Source of the DNA: Heracleum sosnowskyi
Taxonomy: Eukaryota; Streptophyta; Magnoliopsida; Apiales; Apiaceae
Reading direction: 5' to 3'
Length of the DNA: 64,000 nt
Assembly: GCA_030848705.1 (NCBI GenBank)
Contig: CM061242.1
Location: 63,437,064-63,501,063, forward strand
Shown here piece after piece: positions 9,595-21,767 of this stretch; position 1 is the first letter of the stretch, and each line of letters opens with the position of its first letter. Under the pieces are notes generated by a model. It was not told the origin of the DNA. It ran no database searches and saw only the letters and a program-made list of their open reading frames with translations. A program made the position numbers and the translations under genes.

Positions 9595-12500
9595 ATGGCT
9601 GGAGAATTTATTATTACCAAGACTAATCATGTCTCGTTCCAAAACTTGCAATCCATAACGAACTTACAGTTTCGTGCATGGGCAGAGTTTTTGAACACAC
9701 GTTCATTAGTGGCATACGCTGTGAGTACTCCCGTGGTCCTTTGCATCGATCAATTGACTGTGTTGTACACAACCGCCACGGATACAAGTGAGAATAATGT
9801 AAGGTCCTTCAGTTTTGTTGTGCCAGGGGGCAGAACAATAAGGGTGACGGAACATGATTTTAATCGAATCTTACATTTTCCTACAGAAAACCTTGTTCCG
9901 GATCCCACGACTGAGGAGATACATGCTTTCTTCACTCTCATTAGAAGTCAACAACCTAACTTCTTTGTGGGAGAGTTTCTGAAGCATTACTTGCCAAAAG
10001 CATGGAACTTTTTCTTTCATACCCTAATCCATGTTTTTACTGCCAAGCTAACAAATCTGCATGGTATTCCCTTATTCCTTCAAAAGATAGGGTTTGCCAT
10101 TGCCAACAATAGGCATATTAACATTGGACGGTTACTGATTGATCAAGTAATCATATGCATGGGACCACTGGATGAAAGAACGGGCATAGATGAAGATGTG
10201 CTTTGTTTCTATCCTAGGTTCCTACAGCTAATTCTCAATGATATCTTAACAGATGATGAGCGTGAGACATTCGCCGAAGAGGAGACCATGGAGTGTATGA
10301 AGATGAAGAGCAATGCCATAACCGCTCTGATAAGGAAGAACAACTATCTTCCAGGGGTACCCACTGTTCTCACTGAATATCTAAGAACGGTGCCCCTACC
10401 ACTTCTACCCCCAGGGGAACAGGTAATTCAAGGTAACATTCCTGAACCTGAACTGGCTCCTGAACCACAACCCATGGATGTTGATCCAAAGCCCTCAGTG
10501 GCCATTCCTGACCAGGAGGTTGCAAACCCACAACCTCTAACCACGGTCGAAGAGCCTTTGGAAGAGCCAAATGAAAACATAAACGAACCTCCTTCCCCTC
10601 CTATACCCAGTAAAGAACCATCCATGAGTGTAGAGGGAGATAGTGCCAAAGCAGCACCACATAAGGAGATACACCCTTCAACAACATCTCTGCCTTCCTC
10701 TAAAAGGAGAAGAACAGAAACCGAGGCAACTGTTGATACTTCATTTCTCTCATCCAAAGCGCCCTTTTTTGATTTTTCTGATGCTGATTGGGCTACGCTA
10801 ACGAAAGCTATATATGAACCAATAGCTCAATCAAGTAAGGAAGAATTGACGGAAGCAACTGGTGTTCCGACCATATCACGGTCAGGTTCACTGGTTGAAG
10901 GTTCTAAGAACCAAAGGTCTTCACAGACGTCGAGAGAAGGCTTTGACCTAAATGCACAATCTAAAGGGTCATTGTCTACCTCCCCAGATGGAACATATCT
11001 GGATCCTGCGGGTAAAGGGTCTGACGTAGGTGCAGATCGGCAACTCGTTGACAGTGAATCAATTACTATTGAGGAGTCAACTGAGGTGAAGTCTTTACAG
11101 ACTCAAGGGGAAGATTCGGGATCTCTGCTATTAAAAGAGCCTGTTTCTAACCCCCTAGAGATTCAAACTCTAGATCCTACAAAGGATATATCATCTAAGG
11201 ATGATAAGCAACTTGGTTTATCCAAGGACGGGGACTTGCGAAACCCCATTGCACCACCGGTGACCTCCTTAAGGACGGCTACGGTGATCTCTTCTGCAGG
11301 TACAATCAACACAAAGGATTTGAGTGAAACAAAAATACTTACACCTGGCCTGAGTGGGAAAGGAAAAATGATTCAAACACCGACAGAAACGTTGAGTGTA
11401 CACCCAGAGCCAAATGTGAGGAGTGACACCCTAACCCTACCTAATATTCATGATTTGCTGTTACCAACAGAAAGAGAGCTACAAGTTCAATCTTCCCTCA
11501 AGGAGATGACAGTTCGAGACAAGGAAGGAAATCCATTATTCAAGGTTCCACTGCGACCTTCCTTTGACCAAGGGATCTCCTCCAGTCAAGCCAATGTTTC
11601 TTCAAAGTCTATTCAAGAGAAAGTTGACTTGGCTGCAGCTGATTCAAGAAGAACATTCCGGGTCATTGGCAGTGCATCTGGCACTATAACAGGTACGAAG
11701 TAAGCAATGGACTCCTTAAAGAAGGAAGCTATGGAAGAACTAGTCGAGCTGAGGATGGACGTCAGGGAACTTAAAGATGGATTCATGAATGAAGTAACTG
11801 CACTGTCTCAAGGACATGAAGCTTTGAAAGAAGACGTTATGGTTATCCAGGATGGTCAAGCGCGGGTAAAATATGCAATGAATACCCTTTCACGAGTGGA
11901 GTCTAAGCTAAACAAGAGGCTGGATCACATGGAAAAGACTACCAACTCAAGATTGGAGAACATTGACCTGTCGCTAGCTTCTATAAATGAGTTTAATAAG
12001 CAGCTTATGGATTTCTTGGAGAATCAAGGTGACAGAGTACAGTCCATATGGAGTATGCTGAAGAATCAACAATCTGGACAACCTGGTCCTTCCTATCAGG
12101 AACCTGATCCTTCTGATTTCTTTTATGCTGAGGATGCTTTTATCGAGGATTCCTCAACTAAGGGGGAGAAAGTTGGAGAAGGGTTGAAGGATAAATGGGG
12201 AGTTTGGGAGACTGTTGAGGCTATTCCAATCAGACAGTACTGGATTGAGGAGCTTGTAGAGGAATAGAAGGAGAGTGAAGAGGAATTTGAGGTCATGCAT
12301 GAGCAACCTATTCAAGAGGAGCATGAGCCATATTATCTAGAGCCAATAGAACATCCTATCTTGGATGATGATATGGAAGAAGCAAATTCTCTATCACCTG
12401 AGGAAGAAGCTGCCTTGGAAGCTGTAAGAGCTCAGAGAGCTGCAGTTGATGCCAGGCAAGCTGAGAAAGAGAAACAGCAAGCAATTCTGAGAAGTGAAAA

Positions 12501-13386
12501 GCTAAAGAGAATCAAAGTGTATAATGAAGTGAGGAAGAAGAAGATGATAGATCTGGCAAAGAAAGATGGTACTGAATGGGAAATGGCTTACAAAACCTTT
12601 TGCGGAGTTGAAGAAGGATTACAAGTCAACGACAATGCTGAGGTGGAAGTTATTATTCAGGACATCAGAAGTGCTAATCTTGAAGATCAGACTTACTTTA
12701 AAGCACTGAGAAGCTCTATAATCTGTCTGACAGCTGGGGTTAAAGCAAATGGTGCCTGGAGCTTATTAATCAGTTTCCTGGAGAAAGGTACATTTGTGAT
12801 TTCCACTAAGTTTTTAGAACAGAGGACATATACAGAATTACAGGCTATACTCATCAAGATCCAAAGAACTACAAGGCTAAATGAACTGCTCCGTGAGCAT
12901 GTTAAGGAGACCGTGATGAAAGTCAGTCCAGAGATTACTGAAGATCCTCCAATGGTTAGATTCATGATGAATGACTTGTTCAGAATCTGCTATTTGACTG
13001 AGGACAAACTGAGGGACTACCCAAACAACTATCTAATCTCAGTTGAGAAGTATCTTAGATCCACTGGATTCTCATCAACGGAGAAGGACAAAGCAGCAGA
13101 CACTCTTAGAAGATTTCTAATGGAGAATGTTCCTTACTATAGGAAAAGAGTGGAAAGAGGATTGGAAGTGCATACCAGATTGCCAAACATGCCAAAGCTA
13201 AACAAGAAAGATGTTAACATTGCATGGTTATGGGCTGGAGTGGGTCAAAAGGTTGAATATATTGGAAGACACATCCAAGGAGCAATCCTTAAACCTGGAG
13301 AACCACTGCACTATCTATCTGTGATTGATTATCAAGCTGCTAACTCCGATCCAATGATTGAAGAAGGTGAGATTGGAATGGACTGA
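9595..13386 (+). pseudogene. SIRE-A env-like third frame, two in-frame stops
   Basis: The frame after pol that marks SIRE-type elements. The ATG at 9595 follows a non-ATG opening at 9568. The reading frame runs about 1264 codons with a TAA at 11701 and a TAG at 12265 and no frameshift. Residues ~1-240 look globular (FRAWAEFLNTRS, TVTEHDFNRI-like HDFNRILHFP) and resemble retrotransposon-associated plant proteins. Residues ~260-360 are rich in Pro and Glu, and a Ser/Thr-rich linker follows. Heptad-like stretches begin at ~705 and again at ~915, and the last ~350 residues are mixed helical. I see no signal peptide and no clear membrane anchor, so 'envelope' is only the traditional label. Function is unknown. 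Confidence 0.75.
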
Positions 13387-13606
13387 AGATTGAAGCAAAG
13401 AACAAAAGAACTATCAGCTCAGACTAGAGGAACAACTTCATTGTATAAAGTTTAATTGTTTTTTGATTTATGAAATCTGGAAATGTATATATATCTGATC
13501 CAGAATGCATTAATATTATTACGCTGTCTTACTTTAAGTAGTTTCATGTTTCCTTAGTTAGTTGAGTTATCCTCGAAGTATTTGCTTGTCGAACTCTATC
13601 CAATCA

Positions 13607-13619
13607 AATAGGGGGAGAT
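13607..13619 (+). other. SIRE-A polypurine tract
   Basis: A purine-rich tract (atagggggagat) directly abuts the 3' LTR start TGTAAAGC. It is the expected plus-strand primer site; the GGGGGAGA form is shared with SIRE-B. Confidence 0.85.
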
Positions 13620-14745
13620 TGTAAAGCATAATGTAACATAAGATGTAAAAAAGATAACTACAACTCAACAAAGGACAAGACAGACAATAATATTAACAGA
13701 AGCACAGGAATCCAGAATCAAAGAAGAAAAGGTAAACTCAAAAAATCAAAATACGTTATGTATTCTTGAAGTCCGTAAACAGATCACGGAAAGAAGTTCA
13801 TGAAAATGTTCAAGCCTCAGTGACAGCAAAAGAAACAAGACTTTCAAGACGACAGAAGTATGTGAATGATTTAGGGTTCAGTACCACGGGATTCCAGTGA
13901 TGAAGCAACCAGAACGACAAGGGACTTATCAGCAGCACTATATTGAAGACATAAAAGAAGAATTGATCAAGTGTTATTCATCTGTGAACCAGACCAGTTG
14001 CACTAGGTGACGGCACTAAAAAGATCAAGTTGTTTTATCGTCTCAGAAGAAATTGATACAGTCTAAAACTTAAACACCCAGGAGCTCAGGAGTAATTACT
14101 AAAGGACAAAAGACAAGAAAAAGGATTCGATAGTTTTTCAATTGAAAAAACTATCGAATGGTGGTTGAAGTGATTCATTGAAAAACAAAGTAAATTAATT
14201 TGGCATTCGATAGTTTTGATTTAAAAACTATCGAATGGCAAATTGATTTAATCCATTCGATGGTTTTTTAATCCATTCGATGGTTTTTCAATTCATGGAG
14301 CAGGTGAAAAGTTGTGCTTGTCTGACAGGTTGATGAAGATCCAATGGCCAAGAATATTCTATTCTAAATGGTTTGATGGTTTTTCAATTCAAGTCTACAA
14401 TTAACTCGAGAGAAGATAGTGTCTTCTTCAGTTAAGGCATTCAACACAGAAACATTACTACGAGAGAGAACTAAGCCGGAGAAATTATCAGAGAACTAAT
14501 AGTGCTCAGAACTTGATCATTGTTTTGTATTTGTGTAACCTTAAACTCATTGAAGCTAATCTACGGATTAGAAATTGTAGCACCCCTCGAGGTTTATATT
14601 TATAAAAAGATATATTCCCCGAAACTTGATTTGGTTTGGTGTGTTTGATTTCGTTATAGAACTGAAAGATTAATCCGCGAACGAAATTGAATTATTTGTC
14701 AGTATCGTATTCAACCCCCCCTTCTACGATACTTTGGACCTAACA
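13620..14745 (+). repeat. SIRE-A 3' LTR
   Basis: Same length as the 5' LTR (1126 bp), TGTAAAGC...CCTAACA. Differences I saw include positions 1278/13652, 1415/13789 and 2341 region/14700. The palindromes are kept at 14128-14236. Confidence 0.93.
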
Positions 14746-16675
14746 TATACAGACTATAAAACACAACATGCAATTAATATGAACCATATAGCACTTATAA
14801 ACATTTTTAAAACATCATACGAAACTTATTTGAATTTTAGATAAGTCACGATTAATTTTTAAATCAAAACTCGGATTTTTAAATCCCATATAAACATTTA
14901 AATTCAAATAAATCAATTAATAAAATTAATTGACACTTTTTAAATGCTCAAACTATTTTTAAATAAATAAATAGGCTTGAAAATAATTAAACTGAATTTT
15001 TAATTAATTAAATCTAATTAATAATTAATTTTTAAGAATTAATTGATTAAAAGAAATAACCAATTAATTAATAAATTATTTGTTAATTAAAAATAATTAA
15101 AATAATTAAGTTTAATCAATTTTCGGATTTAAAATAATAAATATAATTTTCCAGAATTTTTCGGATATTAAAATATATTTTAAAAATAAAAATATGAATT
15201 TTTAAAGTTTTTAAACTATTTTCGAATTAATTTTAAAAATAAAATCCAAAAACAGTTTTCAGAAAATGAATTAGGGTTTTGAAGATTGAAACGGGGTCAA
15301 ACTTCGAGTAAACGGGTCGGGAAGAACAATTCCGGGTCACCAAGAACAACCCACCGGATTCTGGGTTTTCCAGAATCCGTCCGGTGTCCGGCGGCCGGAA
15401 TTCTTCGATTCCGTCCAAACACAAACAATTCTAGAGGGCTTTTGTTCAATTTTTCAAGACAAACAAATCCCACACACAATCACATACGTCCCATGCCGGA
15501 ATCGAGCCCAGAATTCGTCCAAAGAATTCGCCGGCGACGACTTCGGCCGGAAACCCGATCTACTTTAATTCTACATGAAACTCAAAGATTAATATACCAA
15601 AATGAAGCTTATAACTCATACAATCAAAGCCCCATATCATAACTAATGTCAGATCAACAACAAGAACGAACGAAGTAAAAGAAAAATTCGGGTCAAAACC
15701 CGAAAATCAAACCCGACTAAATTGAACTTAAACACGAAATTAAATCATGGATTCTTGCTAATTAGAACCCTAGGAACATGTTAGAAGCAACCAATTGAAC
15801 GGAGAATCAACAGAATGAAAATCCCCAAATTAATCAAGAACCCTAATTTAATTCGAATATTGAAAAATTCATAATAAATCGAAAAATTACCAGAGATGAT
15901 GAGGTTGGAAGATTCTGAAACTAGAGATCAAGAGCTTTGATTTGAGTACTTGAACTTTGATTTCTGAAATCAATAACACCTTGAACGAATGGATTGATTA
16001 TTCAAGAACACGAAGAACACGTTTCGGGAATTTTTACTTTTTGATTATACGCAATGCAGATTATGAAGGTTATAAGGTACGATTCGTCTTTATATATTTT
16101 TGGAAAAATAATACCCCAAGGAACACTTTTGGGTCGTTATAGATCCACTGGATCGTTTAAAAACCCTAATTAGGTTAAAAATACGTTTTATGAGAAGATA
16201 ATTATCTACAAGGATTGATAATTATCCAAATCAATACATATCATTATATAACTAATGCTCAAGAATACTGGGGCTATAACAAAGGTAATATTGATATAAA
16301 ACGATATATCCGTCCCCTTAAGCAATTAGGGTTCGGAACAATTTTTCCCTTTTTGAACAAAACGAATTATTCTTGCAGAATCAAATAGGTAGGAATGAAA
16401 TGATACGAATATCTCTCCCGATAATGATTCGAATACGAAAGACGAAGAGATATTAATTAATGTACGAAATTCCAATGGGGCCCTTGAATTATCAAAACGG
16501 GGCTCAGATTTGAAGAAAATTCCAAATGACGAAATATTTGAAAGGGGCTTCCGACTCACCAATTAGCACATAATCACACAATAATTATCATTTAATAATA
16601 TTCCAATAATCCACAATAAATATTTTTATATTAAATATATCATTTAATCAAATAATAAAATTTACGAATATTACA
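14746..16675 (-). repeat. Tekay-family gypsy LTR, right part
   Basis: Continues the LTR of 1-1245 after SIRE-A and aligns with 53075-54882. Shared text includes the AATTAATT-rich block (14880-15120), the 'gtcgggaagaac' block near 15316, and 'ctcaagaatactggggctataac' at 16258. It ends with TTACA at 16675, matching the LTR end at 54882. No PPT follows, so no internal region lies to the right. ORFs in it (for example 15286-15642 and 15957-16142) are not gene-like. Confidence 0.85.
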
Positions 16676-17610
16676 AATACCGCCCAATCCAAATCTTTTG
16701 GTACTTTCATTTTTCATTTCCCTCTCTCTCTTTTTCTCTGGCTCTCTCACTCTACTCTCTCTCGCTCAAATACACACTCGAACAAAACACCGCCCTTTCG
16801 ATTTAACAAAACACACTTAATCACCTCTCTCTAGATCTGCTCCCTTACTCTTAATCTCTCTGTCCCTGTCTCTTTTTCATACACTACGAATTAGAGCTCT
16901 TCGATTTGGACCTTTTTCGAATTAGGGTTTATGTTTAGGTTTAATTGGTTTTAATTTGGATTCTCTCAATTTGTTTCAAGACTGATTTGCGTAAAATTAG
17001 TGCTTCTTTGACTTGAATTCAGGGCTCGATTTGGGGTTTAAATCAGGGCTTCAATTTGTAGGTATAATCGTCTTTCTTTTATGGTTCGTACAATATTTTT
17101 GACAATATTGTACGGGTGTTTGAATATTAGAGATCTTTACTTGTCGACCACTTTGTTGGATATTATTACTTTTTAAAGGCTTCAAATTTTGCTTAGTTGG
17201 GATTTGTTGTATAGGAATTATGATATGTATAATGTGCATGTACTGTACTGTACTTATTTAATTTGTTTCTTCTGTGTGGTTTAGGTGCATCAGGTGAAAG
17301 TATTGTAAATTTGTAATACCCTGGATCCTTAAAAAAGTTTCACATGAACGGTTAAGAGTGACTAGACCGATCTCTATTAGTTGGGTGTTATGAATTTATC
17401 TAGTTAATTGTTTTATTACTTCTGCAACATTGATACATGATCATATGTAGTAACGGGGTTTGTAGTAGCTGCTCTTCCTTTTGAGGCATTATTATTAGTA
17501 TTGTTGTTTCCTTTTGTATCTAAAATTGTTATGTTTTGTAATACGAGTCTTTGCTTTCCTATTTCATTTTTATATGCTTGTATAACTTTCAGAGGTTTTT
17601 TATATCGCAG
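16676..17610. other. Host-type DNA with CT-rich leader-like stretch
   Basis: A stretch of CTCTCT repeats at about 16723-16880 is followed by 'aaattagggttt'-type sequence, a pattern common in plant promoters and 5' leaders. No open frame starts here. It lies just upstream of the CRWN-like exons and could be the old leader and first intron of that gene, but no first exon is recognisable. Confidence 0.35.
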
Positions 17611-18385
17611 CTAGAGAAGGCTTTACAAGAGGCTCGTGCAGAAAATGAACATATGAGGCAATCATTTGAGGCCAAAATGATCAATACAGATGCTTTGAAA
17701 TCTGGGCTCGAGGTGAAATATTTGGATGTTGAAAACAAGTTGGCATGTTGCAGATGCAAAGTTTGCTGAGGTTAATAGAAAGAGCTTGGAGTTGGAGAGA
17801 AAATTGCAAGAAGTTGAGGCCCTTGATAGTGTGCTTCGAAGGGAGCGTACATCCTTTACTGCAGAGTATGAAATATATGAAACATTTTCATAGTTTGTAT
17901 TTCTTTGGAATTAGAATTAATATCAATTACCTTTTTGATTTGCAGGCGGGAGGCACATGAAGCCACCTATGCTAAACATAAAAAGGATCTGCAAGAGTGG
18001 GAGAGAAAACTACAAGAAGGGGAAGAAAGATTATGCGAGGGTCGAAGAACATGTAATGAGAGGGAGGAAAAGGTAGATGAAATTGAGAGGAATTTTAATC
18101 TCAAAGAGAAGAAACTTAAAAAAGAACAGGAGGAAATTGACTTGAGCAACTTGGCTTTGAAAAAGGCCGAGGATGACATACAACAAAGACTAGCAAATTT
18201 AACAGCAAAAGAGCATGTAAGTTCTTATTCTTTGTTAATGCTTCTGCTGTTGTTTGTCAAACATATATTTTTTTGTAATACATTTTTCTGATTGGTCACA
18301 GAAAGCTGAGGCTCTTAGGAATGACTTGAAGCTCAAGGAGAAGGATTTGCAGGCTCTAGGAGAAAAGCTAACAGCTAGAGAAAGG
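17611..18385 (+). pseudogene. CRWN/NMCP1-like nuclear lamina gene, internal exon fragment
   Basis: Three exons separated by GT-AG introns: 17611-17865, 17946-18216 and 18302-18385. They encode coiled coil typical of the plant lamin-like CRWN/NMCP proteins, which line the nuclear envelope: LEKALQEARAEN, then KSLELERKLQEVEA, then AEREAHEA formed across the first intron, EWERKLQEGEERL, and LKEKDLQALGEKLTARER. The splice sites at 17866/17945 and 18217/18301 are intact. The first exon has a frameshift near 17745, because KLA and the following ADAKFAEV are in different frames. The N-terminal exons and the rest of this ~1000-residue family are missing. I read this as a decayed partial copy. The family call is from memory of conserved coiled-coil segments. 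Confidence 0.75.
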
Positions 18386-19739
18386 GTGAGTCTCTACACT
18401 TGGGCTTTTGCTAGTGGTTATATCTCAATTCATGTTAATTTTAGCAGCTAGATTGCATGGTATGTTTCTCTATGAAGAGTGTGAAGTTCAAATAATAATA
18501 GAGGTGCATTATGTTATTGACGTATAGGCCTCAAGTAGTTATATTTTTTGTAGCTTGATGTTTTATTCTTTATTTTATTTTATTTCCTTGCCCTACTATT
18601 TTTCAACTTTTTAATTGACATATAGAGGTTATCTGGCGATTATAGTGGATAATCGCTGAATTCCATATCAACGTTCTACTTTTTCTTTTTGCTAAATTAG
18701 TTTCCTGATTTTTCAAACTAAAACCTTGTGAAATTACAGAGAGTTGAGAAATATAATTGTGAGCATCCTGAACCAATCATGAACATTATAAATTAATCTA
18801 ATTGATATTCCAAAAGACTTCATACTGTTGATAAGTACAATAAAAGTTATCAAAGTACTGAAAACTGAGTTTAATGCCTAGATACATTCATGTTCTAGTA
18901 TGCATATTGTATGAATTTGTTTAGTTCATTTTCATATGCTAAAGTTATATTACGAATTTGGTTTAGGAGATCGTATATAGCTTGCTAACGTGTAATGCCA
19001 CTGATAAAGACTTAATTCAACATGATTAGCAGCAACTGATGTTGATGTATTGCAGCCTTGCAGGTCAGTTTCAAGTGACAAATGAATTCCTACCAAAAAG
19101 AATCAAGTTTATAATATGTAAACATTGCATCAGCTAGACAGATAATGCATCAACAATATGTGTTAAAAAGTCATCCGAAAGTCTTGAACTATTTTTGTTA
19201 GATAAATTTGCGTGTTTTTGTTATTTCTTTGTTGGAATTCAGTTGCTAGATATATTGCAATGTGTGCTTTGAAGATGTTTTTGACAATAAGGTCCTTCAC
19301 TCTGTTGCTAAATTTTACTTTATGCTATTGCAGGATATCATAATAGCAGCCTCAGAACAGTTTCCTACCAGATTACAATTGGTTCCGTCACAGGACTTAC
19401 TGGACACGATATTACTTTCCTATTTTTTCTTTGCACTTTGCAACTTTTGGTCATTCTATCCGATTAGAGGATCTGTTCATCTTTTAAGTAATTGTCGTAC
19501 TTTATTATTTATCTGAAACTCTTTTTCTATCATAATTCACTTGTCTAGCACTTGGTTAATTGAATGGTGGTGGACCGGTGGTAGTAGTTTGGAGTGGTTG
19601 TGGTTGAAGGAGAACTTGTAATGGTTACTTTTCGATTAAATGTTGGTGTGAATGTTGGTTTGAACTTGTAATGGTTACTTTTGGATTGAATGTTGGTTTG
19701 AAATTGTAATGGTTATTAACGGGAATACTGCATATTCAA
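18386..19739. other. Non-coding, no recognised feature
   Basis: AT-rich sequence after the last CRWN-like exon; no further exon of that gene is recognised. Near 19604-19705 there are two and a half imperfect copies of 'gaacttgtaatggttactttt...gaatgttggttt'. Confidence 0.5.
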
Positions 19740-20229
19740 GGCATATATTTCAAAAAAAATTATATTCTAGTGTTACATTTGCCTATTGTAGTGTTGCATA
19801 TGTATATTTATAGGTGTTTACATCATTTAATTAATGTTACATTATTCTCTTCACTTAATGTTACAATATACATGGTGTAGTGTTGCAATAGGTAAAGTGG
19901 GACCCACAGGTGGGTCCCATAGTGGGCTCCATAGGTGGGTCCCACAGGTGGATCACACTTTTAAAAGGTTTGTGGGACCCACATCCTCTCTATTGAATTC
20001 AAATGTAACACTAAAAACCCATTACATTTGACGATGACAGTGTTACATTATGTGTCTATTGTAATGCTTTACTTGTGTTACAGTAGATGGACAAAAGCGT
20101 TACAATATATAGCTATTGTAACGCCCGTATATGTAACGCCCCTCTGTGTCACAATAGATCTATTGTAATGGATTTAGGGTCTCTTGTAACACTAGGTGGT
20201 AGTTACAATAGCCCACTTATGGCGTAGTG
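19740..20229 (-). mobile_element. CACTA-like transposon end with subterminal repeats
   Basis: The right edge reads, on the minus strand, CACTACGCCATAAGTGGGC, a typical CACTA terminus, ending at 20229. Inside are many short repeats built on TGTTACA/TGTAACA, as subterminal transposase sites usually are. A GC-rich palindromic patch lies at 19897-19982, where GTGGGACCCAC and GGTGGGTCCCA alternate. No transposase ORF and no convincing left terminus were found, so this is a fragment or a small non-autonomous copy. Confidence 0.6.
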
Positions 20230-20373
20230 GTGCATGTCAGTTAAGTGGTAGTTGATCTGCATGCAGCATTGAGAGTCTGGGCCTTAAGGGAAGAATGCTT
20301 TACAGCATATAGTTATGGTATTGTGTGTGTGTTTTAGCTTGCCATTATTTTCCCAGTGAATTATGATACATAG

Positions 20374-21097
20374 TGATAGGCTAATAAAGCCCAGACTCTC
20401 GTTGACGGACTCCCAAAGTCCTGACTCCCAGAGTCCTGACTCGAAACTCAACTTGGACTCCTGGTGGGAGCCTATTCAGCAGCACCTGAACCCTGGCTCC
20501 CAAGCAACCCTGATTCACACCCAAATCCTGACTTAGACAAATCAAGTTCCGTAACATTCTAGAAATGGTAAGCTCAAATAACGTGGGATAAGGTCATCAA
20601 TTGTGACGTGGAATATACAGGTCGTTATCAGAAACCCCACCTGTCCACGACACCTTTGCATACCCAATGATTGGCACAATTATGTCTCGTCTGAACCACA
20701 CACCAGTAGGAGCCTGACACATGACACCACAACTCTCACCTGGGCACGTGTGACCCATCAACATCACCCAGGTGTCCTGCCTACCTAGGATCCAACGCTC
20801 ATGATTGCAGGTACAATCCTGAACCCTAATTCTGGGCCTATAAATAGCCCATGAAGGAAAGGTTTGGGGTTACACACACTCTCTCTCTCTCTACACAATC
20901 TATACACACACCCTCCATATTCAGATATCTCTATAATCTTATCTCACCTTCAAAAGCCAACACTTACTCTCACGCCGGAGGCGCCGCCAGGGTCCCAACC
21001 CCCCTCCGGTGTTGTTTTGCAGACAACCACCAGCAGCAACACCTCTTCCAGGCGTGGGAACGGCTAGGAAGGACCTGATCGGACTTTGGAGTTATCA
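20374..21097 (+). repeat. Tat element 5' LTR
   Basis: TGATAGGC...GTTATCA; the terminal TGATA/TATCA are inverted. The start matches 51615-51665. A TATA box (TATAAATA) is at 20839 and a CT repeat with leader-like sequence follows at 20877-20892. The end is set by the PBS that follows. Confidence 0.85.
20839..20846 (+). promoter_or_regulatory. TATA box in Tat LTR
   Basis: GCCTATAAATAGCCC, a near-perfect plant TATA box, in the expected place within the LTR. Confidence 0.7.
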
Positions 21098-21383
21098 TTT
21101 GGCGCTAGAAGGAGGGGCAACCCTGTCTTGTGGTCACAGTGCCACTAGACTCACCATCTTCAACAAGCTCCTTCATCTTTGAAGGAGTCCTGAATAAACC
21201 CAGTAAGATCTAAACAAACCCTTGCATTTTAGCCATGAAAATGAACTCTTTAACCCATTTCTGCAAGTATGCACGTTTTTTAGCCTTTTTTAGCCCAGAT
21301 CTGTTGATAATCTTGATAAAAGTTGCTTGTATGCTTTAATTCTTGCTTAGATCTATATTGCTCTTGTTTAGATCTATTCAAAA
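21098..21383 (+). other. Tat PBS and leader
   Basis: TTTGGCGCTAGAAGGAGG directly follows the LTR and is the likely primer binding site; I do not assign the tRNA. The leader is interrupted at 21383 by the copia element and resumes at 26025-26192. Confidence 0.6.
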
Positions 21384-21740
21384 TGTTAAAATAATAATAT
21401 AATCTAAACTTTGGATTAGTATTTTTATTATCTAGAATGTTCTTGAAAGTATCTAGAATAGACTTTTGAAGTTCAAGACCTTTTGCATTTCAAGATGGTT
21501 CATTTACTTAGGGAGTTACATATTAAATAAAGTGCATGTACTAGAAGTGTTCTAGGAGGTTCCATCTAGTCCTATAAATAGGACAATCTTCCAAGCTTTG
21601 TAATCATCAAGAATTATCAAAACCTTTTGAGTGAAATACATTTGTGAGTTTTATATTTTGTGTGAGTAAGTTGTGTGGATTATTGAGAACAAGTTTCTTC
21701 TCTTTAATCTCCAAAACATTATACACTTAAAATTCCTACA
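21384..21740 (+). repeat. Copia 5' LTR
   Basis: 357 bp, identical in length to 25668-26024. TATA box (CCTATAAATAGG) at 21571-21582. Confidence 0.92.
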
Positions 21741-21767
21741 AAGTGGTATCAAGAGCAAGGTTTAGAG

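Larger units (their letters stand above)
1246..14745 (+). mobile_element. SIRE-A: complete Sirevirus-type Ty1/copia retrotransposon with env-like region
   Basis: A 13.5-kb element with two 1126-bp LTRs that differ at about ten positions by eye. Order is LTR, Met-type PBS, gag, pol (protease-integrase-RT-RNase H), about 1.4 kb of AT-rich spacer, a long extra frame, PPT, LTR. Integrase before RT places it in Ty1/copia. The large gag with CCHC knuckles, the long frame after pol and the ~1.1-kb LTRs point to the Sirevirus/Maximus lineage. The target duplication is TAAAC (1241-1245) against TATAC (14746-14750); uninterrupted copies of the host LTR support one base having mutated on the left. It lies inside an older gypsy LTR. 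Confidence 0.93.

Noticed and set aside
9595..13386. True viral envelope glycoprotein
   Set aside because: No signal peptide, transmembrane anchor, cysteine-rich ectodomain or cleavage site can be seen; only the position after pol supports the 'env-like' label.
15286..15642. 118-codon ORF in the Tekay-family LTR
   Set aside because: Inside an LTR, not open in the other LTR copies, no domain-like content.
16882..16892. CACTACGAATT as the left end of the CACTA-like transposon ending at 20229
   Set aside because: Only the first seven bases agree with the right end and flanking triplets do not match.
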